Below, piece by piece: positions 1-8,512 of a stretch of 42,446 nt of DNA. The DNA is taken from assembly GCA_041567315.1 (NCBI GenBank), contig JBFGCA010000033.1, positions 1 through 42,446 of the forward strand. Reading direction: 5' to 3'. Under the pieces are notes generated by a model that saw only the letters and a list, made by a program, of their open reading frames with translations, searched no databases and was not told the origin of the DNA. Each line of letters begins with the position of its first letter. Within the stretch, counting starts at the first letter, position 1. The DNA comes from JBFGCA01 sp041567315. GTDB taxonomy: Bacteria > Acidobacteriota > Thermoanaerobaculia > Multivoradales > JAHEKO01. Made by a program: the position numbers and the translations under genes.

Positions 1-126
1 GAGTCATTCGTTGGTGCTGCCAAGGCGCGCTGACGCAGGCATAGCGGGGACTATGTCGAGGAAGCGCAACGCCGGCAGCGCCAGCGAGGACCGCCTAGAT
101 GGTAAGGCGAAGTCGGAGACACCACA
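1..126. other. Non-coding stretch downstream of trpA, unassigned
   Basis: No convincing gene is visible. Two short inverted repeats can be seen: CATAG (40-44) pairs with CTATG (51-55) across a 6-nt loop, and CGCCT (92-96) pairs with AGGCG (105-109) across an 8-nt loop. The base composition is less GC-skewed than the genes beside it. It could be the edge of a structured intergenic element or of a dispersed repeat, but the window cuts it off and no second copy lies here. There is no T-run that would make it a canonical trp terminator. Confidence 0.35.
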
Positions 127-948
127 CTAGCGCTCCCACCAGCGTTTCTTGACGGCGACGCCGGCCGCCAGCCGACGCGCCTCGGCGGCCACCCGCTCGA
201 CGAGGTCGCCCGACCGGCCGTGCTCCTCCACCACCCGCACCAGGGCGCTTCCCACCACCACGCCGTCGGCCACCCGCGCCACCGCAGCCACCTGCTCGGG
301 GGTGGAGATGCCGAAGCCTACGGCCAGCGGCAGGGGCAGCCGGCGGCGCAACCGGCGGGCTTCGCGGAGCAGCTCGGGGGCGAGCTGGTCGCGTACCCCG
401 GTGACCCCGGTCCGCGACACGTAGTAGACGAACCCGCTGGACAGCTCGGCGACCTGGCGCACGCGCCTCTTGGTGCTGGTCGGGGCAAGCAGGAAGACGG
501 GGTCGACGCCGCGGGCCGCCAGGGCCGGGACGAACGTCTTGCCCGCCTCGTCGGGGGGCAGATCGACGCACAGCACGCCGTCGACCCCCGAGTCCGCGGC
601 CTGCTCGGCGAAGGCGTCGAGACCGCGCACGTGGAGCGGGTTGAAGTAGGTGAACAGCACCAGCGGCACCCCGAGCCGCGGGCGCAGCCGCGAGACCAGC
701 TCGAGGATGCCGCCGACGGTGGTGCCCGACTCGAGGGCGCGGACCGCGGCGCGCTGGTTGACGGGACCGTCGGCGATCGGGTCGCTGAACGGCACTCCCA
801 GCTCGATCAGGTCGGCACCGGCCTCCGGCAGCGCCTCGAGCAGCCGGCCGGTCGCGGCCAGGTCGGGGTCGCCGGCGGTCAGGTAGGGGATGAAGGCGGC
901 CCGCCGCTCCTCCCGGCAGCGGGCGAAGGCGTCGGCGATCTCGCTCAA
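127..948 (-). CDS. trpA: Tryptophan synthase alpha subunit
   Basis: It cleaves indole-3-glycerol phosphate to indole and glyceraldehyde-3-phosphate and channels the indole to TrpB in the alpha2-beta2 complex. The 273-aa protein is the usual length. The catalytic glutamate lies in LIELGVPFSDP and the catalytic aspartate in the following IADGP motif. The phosphate-binding loops near GFGIS and GVVVGSALV are present. The start is taken as TTG at 948, which overlaps the trpB stop as TTGA. The purine-rich GGAGGAGGAGAG that codes the last Glu residues of TrpB is an excellent ribosome-binding site for it. This is the last gene of the aroDE-trp operon. Confidence 0.97.
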   Translation of the reverse strand: MSEIADAFARCREERRAAFIPYLTAGDPDLAATGRLLEALPEAGADLIELGVPFSDPIADGPVNQRAAVRALESGTTVGGILELVSRLRPRLGVPLVLFTYFNPLHVRGLDAFAEQAADSGVDGVLCVDLPPDEAGKTFVPALAARGVDPVFLLAPTSTKRRVRQVAELSSGFVYYVSRTGVTGVRDQLAPELLREARRLRRRLPLPLAVGFGISTPEQVAAVARVADGVVVGSALVRVVEEHGRSGDLVERVAAEARRLAAGVAVKKRWWER

Positions 949-2252
949 CTCTCCTCCTCCCAGTCGACCCGCCGCCAGATGTCGGCCTGGTGCTCGGCGG
1001 CCGGCTCGCGCTCCGGCTGGCGCTCGTCCTCGGACTCGTCGCCGACGCCTTCTTGCTGCTGGCGCGCGTCCCAGGCCAGCACCGACTCGACGTCCTTGTC
1101 GCCGCGCCCCGAGAGGCTGACCAGCACCAGCTCGTCGGGCGGCAGCTGGGCGGCGCGCTTCACCGCCTCGGCGACGGCGTGCGCGCTCTCCAGCGCCGGC
1201 AGGATGCCCTCGGTGGCGGCCAGCAGATGGAAGGCCTCGACCGCCTCGTCGTCGCCAACCGCCGTGTACTCCACCCGGCCCTGGTCGTGGAGCAGCACGT
1301 GCTCGGGCCCCACTGCCGGGTAGTCGAGCCCCGCCGACACCGAGTGGGTGGAGGCGATCTGGCCCTCGGCGTTCTGCAGCACCAGGGTGCGGGTGCCGTG
1401 GAGCACCCCCAGCGAGCCGCCCTGGAAGCGGGCGGCGTGGTCGCCCAGCCCCGGGCCGCGGCCCCCCGCCTCGACCCCGATCAGCCGCACCCGCGTCTCG
1501 GCCAGAAACGCTCCGAACAGACCCAGCGCGTTGCTGCCGCCGCCCACGCAGGCCACCGCCAGGTGGGGCCAGTCGCGTTTGGCCTGGCGGCGGAGCTGGG
1601 CGCGGGCCTCGCGGCCGATCACCTGGTGGAAGTCGCGCACCATCCGCGGGTAGGGATCGGGTCCCAGCACCGAGCCCAGCACGTAGTGGGTGGTGCGGAC
1701 GTTGGTCACCCAGTCGCGCAGCGCCTCGTTGATGGCGTCCTTCAAGGTGCGGCTGCCGGCGTCGACCGGCACCACCTCGGCGCCCAGCAGTTTCATGCGC
1801 TCGACGTTGAGCCGCTGCCGGCGCATGTCCTCGGTGCCCATGTACACGGTGCAGGTGTGGCCGAGCAGGGCGGCGGCGGTGGCGGTCGCCACCCCGTGCT
1901 GGCCGGCGCCGGTCTCGGCGATCAGCCGCCGCTTGCCCATCTCGAGCGCCAGCAGCGCCTGGCCGACGGCGTTGTTGATCTTGTGGGCGCCGGTGTGGAG
2001 CAGGTCCTCGCGCTTGAGCCAGATGCGCGCGCCCCCGGCCTCTTCGCTCAGCCGCCGGGCGAAGTAGAGCGGCGTCGGCCGCCCGGCGTAGTGGGTCAGC
2101 AGGTCGTCGAGCCGCCGCCGGAAGGAGCGCCGGCGCCGCACCCGGTCGTAGGCGCGGGCCAGCTCCTCGAGCGGCGCCATCAGCGTCTCGGGCGCGAAAC
2201 GGCCGCCGTAGGGGCCGTAGTAGCCGGGGCGTTCAACCACCGAGCGGGGCAT
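945..2252 (-). CDS. trpB: Tryptophan synthase beta subunit
   Basis: This PLP enzyme condenses indole with L-serine to give tryptophan. The 435-aa protein carries the N-terminal YYGPYGGRFAPE signature, the PLP lysine in HTGAHKINN and the phosphate-binding GGGSNALG loop, so it is the standard TrpB1 type. The ATG at 2252 lies 20 nt inside the end of trpF. After the conserved SGRGDKDV motif, where most TrpB proteins nearly end, about 40 extra residues follow. They are rich in Glu, Arg and Gln and end in DWEEES. This tail looks disordered, and its final codons supply the ribosome-binding site of trpA. Confidence 0.97.
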   Translation of the reverse strand: MPRSVVERPGYYGPYGGRFAPETLMAPLEELARAYDRVRRRRSFRRRLDDLLTHYAGRPTPLYFARRLSEEAGGARIWLKREDLLHTGAHKINNAVGQALLALEMGKRRLIAETGAGQHGVATATAAALLGHTCTVYMGTEDMRRQRLNVERMKLLGAEVVPVDAGSRTLKDAINEALRDWVTNVRTTHYVLGSVLGPDPYPRMVRDFHQVIGREARAQLRRQAKRDWPHLAVACVGGGSNALGLFGAFLAETRVRLIGVEAGGRGPGLGDHAARFQGGSLGVLHGTRTLVLQNAEGQIASTHSVSAGLDYPAVGPEHVLLHDQGRVEYTAVGDDEAVEAFHLLAATEGILPALESAHAVAEAVKRAAQLPPDELVLVSLSGRGDKDVESVLAWDARQQQEGVGDESEDERQPEREPAAEHQADIWRRVDWEEES

Positions 2253-2865
2253 GGCGAATCTCGTCGAAGAGCCGTTCGAGGGCCGCCGGGTCCTTGACCC
2301 CGGGCCGCGACTCCACCCCCGTGCAGACGTCGACGCCGCCGGCGCCGCTCAGCTCGAGGGCGCGCCGCGCGTTGTGCGGCCCGATGCCGCCGGCGACCAG
2401 CACCAGGCGGCCGGCGGCGACCCCGGCGATCCTCTCATACGGCCAGCCGACGCCGCCGCCGCCGTAGAGGGTCGGGTGGCGGTGGTCGAACAGGAACCCG
2501 CCGGCCTCGGGATACTCCGCCATCTCGGCGGGGTCGAAGGCCTCGCCGACCCGGAACGCCTTGATCGCCCGGGCGCCGAACGCCGCCACCTCGGCCGGTC
2601 CCTCGTCGCCGTGGAGCTGCACCAGGTCGAGCCCCACCTGCTGCGCCACCTCCTCCACCCGCTCCCGGGGCTCGTTGACGAACACCCCCACCAGCCGCAC
2701 CCGGCCCCGCACCTCGGCGGCGATCGCCGCCGCCCGCTCCGGCTCGAGCGCCCGTGGGCTGGGCGGATAGAAGTTGAGCCCCAGAAAGTCGGCCCCCAGG
2801 TCGGCCGCCAGCACCGCGTCGGCCGCCCGGGTGAGGCCGCAGATCTTGACCAGGGGCCGCCTCAC
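2233..2865 (-). CDS. trpF: Phosphoribosylanthranilate isomerase
   Basis: It isomerises phosphoribosylanthranilate to CdRP by an Amadori rearrangement, the third step of the tryptophan branch. The predicted 210 aa start VRRPLVKICGLTR, with the catalytic cysteine in KICGL. LVQLHGDEG and the phosphate-binding AGGIGPHNA and VCTGVESRPGVKD segments follow. The catalytic aspartate is probably the one in FDHRHP. The reading frame is open far upstream, but homology begins only here. GTG at 2865 overlaps the trpC stop as GTGA, so that start is preferred. The gene overlaps trpB by 20 nt. Confidence 0.95.
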   Translation of the reverse strand: MRRPLVKICGLTRAADAVLAADLGADFLGLNFYPPSPRALEPERAAAIAAEVRGRVRLVGVFVNEPRERVEEVAQQVGLDLVQLHGDEGPAEVAAFGARAIKAFRVGEAFDPAEMAEYPEAGGFLFDHRHPTLYGGGGVGWPYERIAGVAAGRLVLVAGGIGPHNARRALELSGAGGVDVCTGVESRPGVKDPAALERLFDEIRHAPLGG

Positions 2866-3665
2866 CCGGCCAGCTCCGCCACCCGCGCCGCCGGGTCGGG
2901 GGCGAGCAGCAGCGACTCGCCGACCAGGAAGGCGTCGAACCCGGCGGCGGCCAGGCGACGGACCTCGGCCGGCCGCGAGATGCCGCTCTCGGCCACTTTC
3001 AGGGCGGCGGCGGGCAGCTCGGGGACCAGCGCCGCCGAGCGCTCGAGGTCGACCTCGAAGGTCCGCAGATCGCGGTTGTTGACCCCGACCAGCTCCCAGC
3101 GGCGGCCGGCCAGCTTGTCGAGGTCGCCGCGGTCGTGGACCTCGACCAGCGGCGCCAGGCCGTGGCCACGCGCCGCCGCCGCCAGCGCGGCCAGCTCGGC
3201 GGCGTCGTGGAGGGCGGCGATCAGCAGCACGGCCGAAGCCCCGGCCGCGGCCGCCCACCCGAGCTGGCGGCGGTCGACCACGAAGTCCTTGGCCAGCGCC
3301 GGCAGCCCGGCCGCCCGCCGGCAGCGGCCCAGCAGCTCGTAGCTGCCGTGGAAGAAGTCGGGCTCGACCACCACCGACACCGCGGCGGCGCCGCCCCGCC
3401 GGTAGGCCGCCGCCTGCGCCTCGGGGTCCACCCGGCCGGCCAGCGACCCGAGCCGCGGCGAGCCCATCTTGACCTCGGCGATCACCGCCCGGCCGGGTCG
3501 GGCGGCGAGCGCCGCCAGGAACGGGCTCTCGGCCACGGTGAGCAGCGCTTCGCGGGCCGGCGCAGCCGCTTCGGCCGCGGCTGCCCCCGGTCCGCCCGAC
3601 CCCGCGGCCTCCGCCGCCAGCCGCTCCCGCCGGCGGTCGACGATCTTCTGCAACAGGTCGGACAC
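2862..3665 (-). CDS. trpC: Indole-3-glycerol phosphate synthase
   Basis: It closes the indole ring of CdRP with loss of CO2 and water. The 267-aa TIM barrel shows the IAEVK, AKDFVVD, LVEVHD, GVNNRDLRTF and VAESGI motifs in order, covering the expected catalytic Glu, Lys and Asn residues. The first loop reads GSPRLG instead of the more usual SPSKG, a small deviation. GTG at 3665 (VSDLLQKIVDRRRE) matches the normal N-terminus and lies 13 nt after the trpD stop. A longer frame to 3746 would run back into trpD with a non-homologous sequence. It is followed without a gap by trpF. Confidence 0.95.
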   Translation of the reverse strand: MSDLLQKIVDRRRERLAAEAAGSGGPGAAAAEAAAPAREALLTVAESPFLAALAARPGRAVIAEVKMGSPRLGSLAGRVDPEAQAAAYRRGGAAAVSVVVEPDFFHGSYELLGRCRRAAGLPALAKDFVVDRRQLGWAAAAGASAVLLIAALHDAAELAALAAAARGHGLAPLVEVHDRGDLDKLAGRRWELVGVNNRDLRTFEVDLERSAALVPELPAAALKVAESGISRPAEVRRLAAAGFDAFLVGESLLLAPDPAARVAELAG

Positions 3666-3678
3666 GGCCCGACTCAAG

Positions 3679-4800
3679 TCAGCTCCCGGCTCCCCTCGCA
3701 GGGGCCGCTCCGGCGCCGCTCCCCGGGCCGCTGTCCGGCCCGCCATCGTAGCGCCCGCCTGGGCCGCTGCCGGCCGCGCCTCTCCGACCCCGCGACAGCT
3801 CGCGAAGCGCTTCGAGCTTGGCGCGGGCGGCCCCCGAGTCGAGCGCCCGCCGCGCCCGCTCGACCCCCTCGGCCAGCCCGTCCGCTAGACCGGCCACGTA
3901 GACCGCGGCGCCGGCGTTGAGCACCGTGACGTCGGCGAGCGGACCCGCCTCGCCGTCGAGCACCGCGGCGAGCAGCCGCGCGTTCTCCGCGGGCTCGCCG
4001 CCGGCCAGCGCCGAGGCCGGCACGGGCTTGAAGCCCAGCTCGGCCGGGTCGAGCCGCCACGTCCCGACCTCGCCGCCGCGCAGCTCGGCGATCTCGGTCG
4101 GGCCGGTCAGGGTGATCTCGTCGAGCCCGTCCGCGCCGTGGACCACGAGGGCGTGCTCGCTGCCCAGCAAAGCAAGTACCCGGGCGAGCGGCTCGACCAG
4201 CGCCGGCGAGTAGACGCCCAGCAGCTGCCGGCGGGCGCCCGCCGGATTGGTGAGCGGTCCCAGCAGGTTGAACAGGGTGGGCACCCTGAGCTCGCGGCGC
4301 ACCGCCATCACCTGCTTCATGGCCGGATGGAGCAGCGGCGCATAGAGAAAGGCGATCCCGATCTCGGCCAGCGCCCGCGCCGCCTCGGGGGCCGAGGTCT
4401 CGATCTTGACCCCCAAAGCCGCCAGCACGTCGGCGCTCCCCGAGCGGCTGGAGACCGAGCGGTTGCCGTGCTTGGCGACCGGCACCCCGGCGGCGGCGGC
4501 CACCAGCGCGGCGGCGGTCGAGATGTTGAACGTCCCCTTGCCGTCGCCGCCGGTGCCGCAGGTGTCGACGACCGCGAGATCGCCGGCCGGCACCGCCACC
4601 ACCCGGCGGCGCATGGCGGCGGCGGCGCCGGCGATCTCGTCCACCGACTCGCCCTTGGCGGCCAGCGCCACCAGCAGCGCCGCCTGGGTCGGCGCGCCCA
4701 GCTCGCCGTCCATCAGGGCGCCGAAGAGCCGCTCCATCTCGTCGCGCCCGAGATCCTCGCCGGCGAGCAGCCGCCGCAGCGCCGCGACCGCGATCTCCAC
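3679..4800 (-). CDS. trpD: Anthranilate phosphoribosyltransferase
   Basis: It transfers phosphoribosyl from PRPP to anthranilate. The 373-aa protein shows the PRPP-binding DTCGTGGDGKGTFN segment, the KHGNRSVSSRSGSADVL motif and the LFNLLGPLTNP motif, so the enzyme looks complete. The last 25 or so residues are a Gly/Pro/Arg/Ala-rich tail after the family domain ends near ELSRGRRG. The gene sits 3 nt after trpG and 13 nt before the chosen trpC start. It is a stand-alone TrpD, not fused to TrpG. Confidence 0.96.
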   Translation of the reverse strand: MEIAVAALRRLLAGEDLGRDEMERLFGALMDGELGAPTQAALLVALAAKGESVDEIAGAAAAMRRRVVAVPAGDLAVVDTCGTGGDGKGTFNISTAAALVAAAAGVPVAKHGNRSVSSRSGSADVLAALGVKIETSAPEAARALAEIGIAFLYAPLLHPAMKQVMAVRRELRVPTLFNLLGPLTNPAGARRQLLGVYSPALVEPLARVLALLGSEHALVVHGADGLDEITLTGPTEIAELRGGEVGTWRLDPAELGFKPVPASALAGGEPAENARLLAAVLDGEAGPLADVTVLNAGAAVYVAGLADGLAEGVERARRALDSGAARAKLEALRELSRGRRGAAGSGPGGRYDGGPDSGPGSGAGAAPARGAGS

Positions 4801-4803
4801 GGC

Positions 4804-5421
4804 TCAGACTCCGGCGGGTCGCGGCTGGCGGCAGAGGGCGAGAAAGTTGTCGATCAGGGCCGGACCCGCCGCGGTGAGCACCGACTCGGGATGGAACTGG
4901 ACGCCCCAGTAGGGCAGGCCGCGGTGGCGCATCCCCATCAGCGTCCCCTCCTCGCTCCAGGCCACCGGCTCGAACACCTCGGGCAGACTGTCGGCGCGCA
5001 CTTCGAGGCTATGGTAGCGCGTCGCCTCGAAGGGGTTGGGGAGCCCGGCGAAGAGCCCCTCCCCCAGGTGCCGGATCTGCGAGGTCTTGCCGTGCATCAG
5101 CCGCGGCGCGCGGTCGACGACGCCGCCGAAGGCCACCCCCAGCGCCTGGTGTCCCAGGCAGACGCCGAGCAGCGGCACCGCCGGCCGCCGCCCGATCAGC
5201 TCGACGCAGACCCCGGCCTCCTCGGGACGGCCCGGTCCGGGCGACAGCACGATCCCGGCGGGCCGGCGGGCCAGCAGCGCCTCGGCGCTCTCGACGTCGT
5301 TGCGCACCACCTCGACCTCGACGCCGCGCGCCAGCAGGATCTGCACCAGGTTGTAGGTGAACGAGTCATAGTTGTCCACCATCAGCAGCCGGCCGGCGCC
5401 GGCGGGAGGGCCGGCGCTCAC
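4804..5421 (-). CDS. trpG: Anthranilate synthase, glutamine amidotransferase subunit
   Basis: This subunit releases ammonia from glutamine for TrpE. The class I amidotransferase domain is complete: LLMVDNYDSFTYNL at the N-terminus, the nucleophilic cysteine in GVCLGHQALG, and the His/Glu pair in VQFHPES. The start is taken as GTG at 5421 (205 aa), which overlaps the trpE stop as GTGA. An ATG at 5382 would remove the first beta-strand and is less likely. TrpG enzymes of this type can also serve aminodeoxychorismate synthase (PabA role), and no separate pabA is visible here. Confidence 0.95.
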   Translation of the reverse strand: MSAGPPAGAGRLLMVDNYDSFTYNLVQILLARGVEVEVVRNDVESAEALLARRPAGIVLSPGPGRPEEAGVCVELIGRRPAVPLLGVCLGHQALGVAFGGVVDRAPRLMHGKTSQIRHLGEGLFAGLPNPFEATRYHSLEVRADSLPEVFEPVAWSEEGTLMGMRHRGLPYWGVQFHPESVLTAAGPALIDNFLALCRQPRPAGV

Positions 5422-6971
5422 GACGCCGACTCCGCGGTTTCGGGGGCCGGCTCGCGCCGCGGCGGCCGGTCCGGTCCCGGCGCCAGCTCGGCGGCCAGCT
5501 CCACCGCCGCCAGCAGCGCCGCCGCCTTGCTCTCGGTCTCGCGCTCCTCGGCGGCCGGATCGGAGTCGGCGACGATGCCGGCGCCGGCGGTCACCGACAC
5601 CTCGCCGCGGCGCGCCACCAGCGTGCGGATGGTGATGCAGGCGTCCAGATCCCCCGAGTAGGAGAGGTAGCCGACGGCGCCGGCGTAGGGCCCGCGGCTC
5701 TCGGGCTCCAGCTCGTCGATGATCTCCATCGCCCGCACCTTGGGCGCCCCGGAGACGGTGCCGGCCGGAAAACAGGCCAGCAGCGCGTCGAGCGCCGTGG
5801 CGTCCGGGGCCAGCTCGGCCTCGACGCTGGAGACGATGTGCATGACGTGGCTGTAGCGCTCGATCTCCATGAAGGTCGGCACCCGCACGCTGCCGCCCCG
5901 CGCCACCCGCCCCAGGTCGTTGCGGCCGAGGTCGACCAGCATGACGTGCTCGGCGCGCTCCTTGCCGTCGGCCAGCAGCTCGGCGGCCAGCCGGCGGTCG
6001 GTCTCCGGGTCGGCGCCCCGCGGCCGGGTGCCGGCGATCGGACGCGCCTCCACCCGGCCGCCGCCGGCCCGCACCAGCATCTCGGGCGAGGCCCCCACCA
6101 GCGCCGCCTCGGGGGTCTCCCACAGCACCATGTAGGGACTCGGGTTGACGGCGCGCAGGGTGCGGTAGAGGGCGACGGGGGTCAGCCCGGCCGGTGGCAG
6201 CGCCAGCCGCCAGCGGCGCGCCAGCACCACCTGGAAGACGTCGCCGGCGGCGATGTAGTCCTTGGCGGCGGCCACCGCCCGCCGGTAGCCGGCGCCGTCG
6301 AGGGTCGGCGTCGCGCGCGCGGCCAGCTGGCCGGCGGCCGGGGCCACCGGCCAGCGGCCCCGATCCGCGGCTGTCGGCAGCTCCAGCGCCCCGGACTCGC
6401 CGGCGGCGGTGAGGCGCCGCGCCAGCTCGTCGAGCCGCCGCCGCGCCTCGGCCCGCGACACCTCGCCCTCGATCTCGTTGGCCACGGCCACCACCCGCTG
6501 CCGGGCGTGATCGAAGACCACCAGGTCGTCGAACCGTCCGAGGACGGCGAGCGGCAGCCCGAAGGGGTCGGGCGGCGCCGACGGCAGCCGCTCCAGCAGC
6601 CGCACCAGGTCGTAGCCGAAGAAGCCCACGAAGCCACCGGCCAGCGGCAGCGGGCCGCGCTCGGACCGCACCTCGCCAAGCACCGCGCGGAGCGCCGCCA
6701 GGGGCCCGCCCGCGAGCCGGCGGGTGCCGCCGGCGCTCTGCACCTCCAGCCGATCGGACCACAGCCGGTAGAGCTCCCGCGGCGCCGCACCCAGAAAGCT
6801 GTAGCGCGACACCTGGTCGCCACCGGTGACGCTCTCGAGCAGGAAGCGCCCCGCGGGCCCCCCCTGCGAGCCGCCTCCGAGCCTCCGATAGGCGGCCAGC
6901 GGGGTCAGCGTGTCGGCCAGGAACTCGCGGGTGTGGGGCACCGCGCGCCGCAGCCGCGGCGCGGCGCTCAT
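5418..6971 (-). CDS. trpE: Anthranilate synthase component I
   Basis: It converts chorismate and ammonia to anthranilate and pyruvate, the committed step of the pathway. The 517-aa protein has the N-terminal feedback site (LLES near residue 45, followed by YSFLG) and the chorismate-binding core motifs DVFQVVLARR, GRNDLGRVA, GTVSGAPKVRAME, and the AGAGIVADSDP and ETESKAAAL motifs near the end. The LLES element is the classic tryptophan-inhibition site, so feedback inhibition is likely. The ATG at 6971 overlaps the aroDE stop as ATGA. Of the TrpE/PabB/isochorismate synthase paralogues, TrpE fits best by context. Confidence 0.96.
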   Translation of the reverse strand: MSAAPRLRRAVPHTREFLADTLTPLAAYRRLGGGSQGGPAGRFLLESVTGGDQVSRYSFLGAAPRELYRLWSDRLEVQSAGGTRRLAGGPLAALRAVLGEVRSERGPLPLAGGFVGFFGYDLVRLLERLPSAPPDPFGLPLAVLGRFDDLVVFDHARQRVVAVANEIEGEVSRAEARRRLDELARRLTAAGESGALELPTAADRGRWPVAPAAGQLAARATPTLDGAGYRRAVAAAKDYIAAGDVFQVVLARRWRLALPPAGLTPVALYRTLRAVNPSPYMVLWETPEAALVGASPEMLVRAGGGRVEARPIAGTRPRGADPETDRRLAAELLADGKERAEHVMLVDLGRNDLGRVARGGSVRVPTFMEIERYSHVMHIVSSVEAELAPDATALDALLACFPAGTVSGAPKVRAMEIIDELEPESRGPYAGAVGYLSYSGDLDACITIRTLVARRGEVSVTAGAGIVADSDPAAEERETESKAAALLAAVELAAELAPGPDRPPRREPAPETAESAS

Positions 6972-8476
6972 CGCGGCTCCTCGAGCCCGAGGATCCGCCG
7001 CCCCTCGCCGAGCGGCAGCTCGCGGCCGGTCAGCAGCCGGAACTGCGGCGCCGCCTGGTGGAGCAGCACCTCGCGCCCGTCGATCGCCTGGTGCCCTGCC
7101 GCCCGTGCCGCGCGGACCAGCGGCGTCGGCTCACCGCGCCGGTAGACCAGGTCGACCACCACCGCCTCCACCGCCAGCCGCGCGGGGTCGAAGGGCAGGG
7201 GGTCTTCGTCGGTCAGCCCGCCGGGGGTGGCGTGCACCACCACCCCGAACCGCCCCGGGTCGAACTCTTCGAGCGGCACGAACGGCAGCCCCAGCTCTTC
7301 GGCCGCCCGCTCGCCGCGGGTGCGCCCGCGATTGACCAGCCGGACCCGCGCCCCGGCCCGGGCCAGCGCGAAGGCCGCGGCCCGGCCGGCGCCGCCCGCC
7401 CCCAGCACCGCCGTCTCGGTCTCGGTGAGCACCACGCGGCGCGCCCTGAGCGGCCCCAGCACGCCCTCCGGGTCGGTGGTCTCGGCCTCCCAGACGCCGT
7501 CGCGGACGACCAGGGTGTTGGCGGCCCCCACCCGCTCGGCCAGCGGGCTGCTGGCCCCGGCCACCGCCAGCGCCACGCCCTTGTGGGGGGCGGTGACGCT
7601 CAGCCCGGCGAGGTGGAAGCCGAGCTCGCGGAGGCTGCCGCTCTCCACGACTTCGAGCCAGAAGTCGCCGAAGGCCTCGACGTGGAAGGTCAGGTACAGG
7701 GCCGGCAGGCCCAGCTGCTCGTAGAGACGGTTATGGAGGCGCGGCGACAGGCTGTGGTCGACCGGCCGGCCGACAATGCCGTAGAGCCTCTCGATCGGGT
7801 CCAGCCGGGGCAGCCGGAAGTCGTCGCGCAGTGCCGTCAGCGTCGGCTGGCCCGGCGCCGCCGAAACCTCGCCGGCGGCGGCGAAGATCCACGGCGCCCC
7901 GAGCCGCGGGGCCAGCAGCCGCGTCCAGGCTCCTACCTGGCCGCTGGCGAAGGCGATCAGGTCGCTCCGCCGCTGCGAGCGCAGGATGGCGAGCGGTGCC
8001 AGCTCCTGGCCCGGCTGACGAGCTTCCGCCACCAGCTTGTAGAGGCGGGCCTGGTGTCCACCGAGCTCGGCGAGCCGCGCCTCGAGCTCGGCCCGGGTCG
8101 CCGGCGGACCGTGCCAGGAGATCAGCCGCCGGCCGGCCGGCAGCGCCTCGAGCACCTCGGGGACGAGGTCGCGCGCGCCTTCGAGGTCGACCAGGTCGTA
8201 GGCCGCCGCGGCGGCAGTCAGTTTCTCCTGGCGCCGCCCCGACGACAGCTCGGCGGCGCCGCCCTCGGCGCGGCTCCGTAGCGTGTACAGCAGCTCGCCC
8301 GGGAACCGGCCGCGCAGCCACTCGGGGTCGAGCTCGCCGGTGAGGTCGGCGCGCACCTCCAGCACGTCGGCGCGGCCGGCGAGCGCCGCCAGCTCGGCGG
8401 CCCCGGGCGGGGCCGTCAGCGTCGCCACCAGGATCACCCGCGAGTTCGTCAAAGCCGCCTCCGAAAAGCGCGCCAT
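6968..8476 (-). CDS. aroDE: Bifunctional 3-dehydroquinate dehydratase (type I) / shikimate dehydrogenase
   Basis: It catalyses two consecutive shikimate-pathway steps. Residues about 1-220 are a type I dehydroquinase with the general-base histidine in LISWHGPP, the Schiff-base lysine in RLYKLVAEA, and an SGQVGAWTRLLAP substrate loop. Residues about 230-502 are shikimate dehydrogenase with GRPVDHSLSPRLHN, the catalytic lysine in SVTAPHKGV, the NADP-binding GAGGAGRAAAFAL loop and VVDLVYRRGEPTPL. The usual NTD motif reads TTDPEG. ATG at 8476 is the start, although the frame is open far upstream, antisense to the next gene. It heads the trp operon, coupling precursor supply to tryptophan synthesis. 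Confidence 0.93.
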   Translation of the reverse strand: MARFSEAALTNSRVILVATLTAPPGAAELAALAGRADVLEVRADLTGELDPEWLRGRFPGELLYTLRSRAEGGAAELSSGRRQEKLTAAAAAYDLVDLEGARDLVPEVLEALPAGRRLISWHGPPATRAELEARLAELGGHQARLYKLVAEARQPGQELAPLAILRSQRRSDLIAFASGQVGAWTRLLAPRLGAPWIFAAAGEVSAAPGQPTLTALRDDFRLPRLDPIERLYGIVGRPVDHSLSPRLHNRLYEQLGLPALYLTFHVEAFGDFWLEVVESGSLRELGFHLAGLSVTAPHKGVALAVAGASSPLAERVGAANTLVVRDGVWEAETTDPEGVLGPLRARRVVLTETETAVLGAGGAGRAAAFALARAGARVRLVNRGRTRGERAAEELGLPFVPLEEFDPGRFGVVVHATPGGLTDEDPLPFDPARLAVEAVVVDLVYRRGEPTPLVRAARAAGHQAIDGREVLLHQAAPQFRLLTGRELPLGEGRRILGLEEPR

Positions 8477-8512
8477 GGTAGCATCCGCGAGCCGTCGCAG
8501 TTCGGGAACCGC
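8477..8512. promoter_or_regulatory. Short divergent promoter region between aroDE-trp and the Fe-S oxidoreductase
   Basis: Only 36 bp separate the two divergent start codons, so there is no room for a trp leader peptide or attenuator unless transcription starts inside the neighbouring gene. TAGCAT at 8478-8483 could be a plus-strand -10 element. It resembles the TAGGAT, TAGAAT and TACAAT boxes seen ahead of other genes in this window. The minus-strand signal is weak. No operator palindrome was found. Confidence 0.3.
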
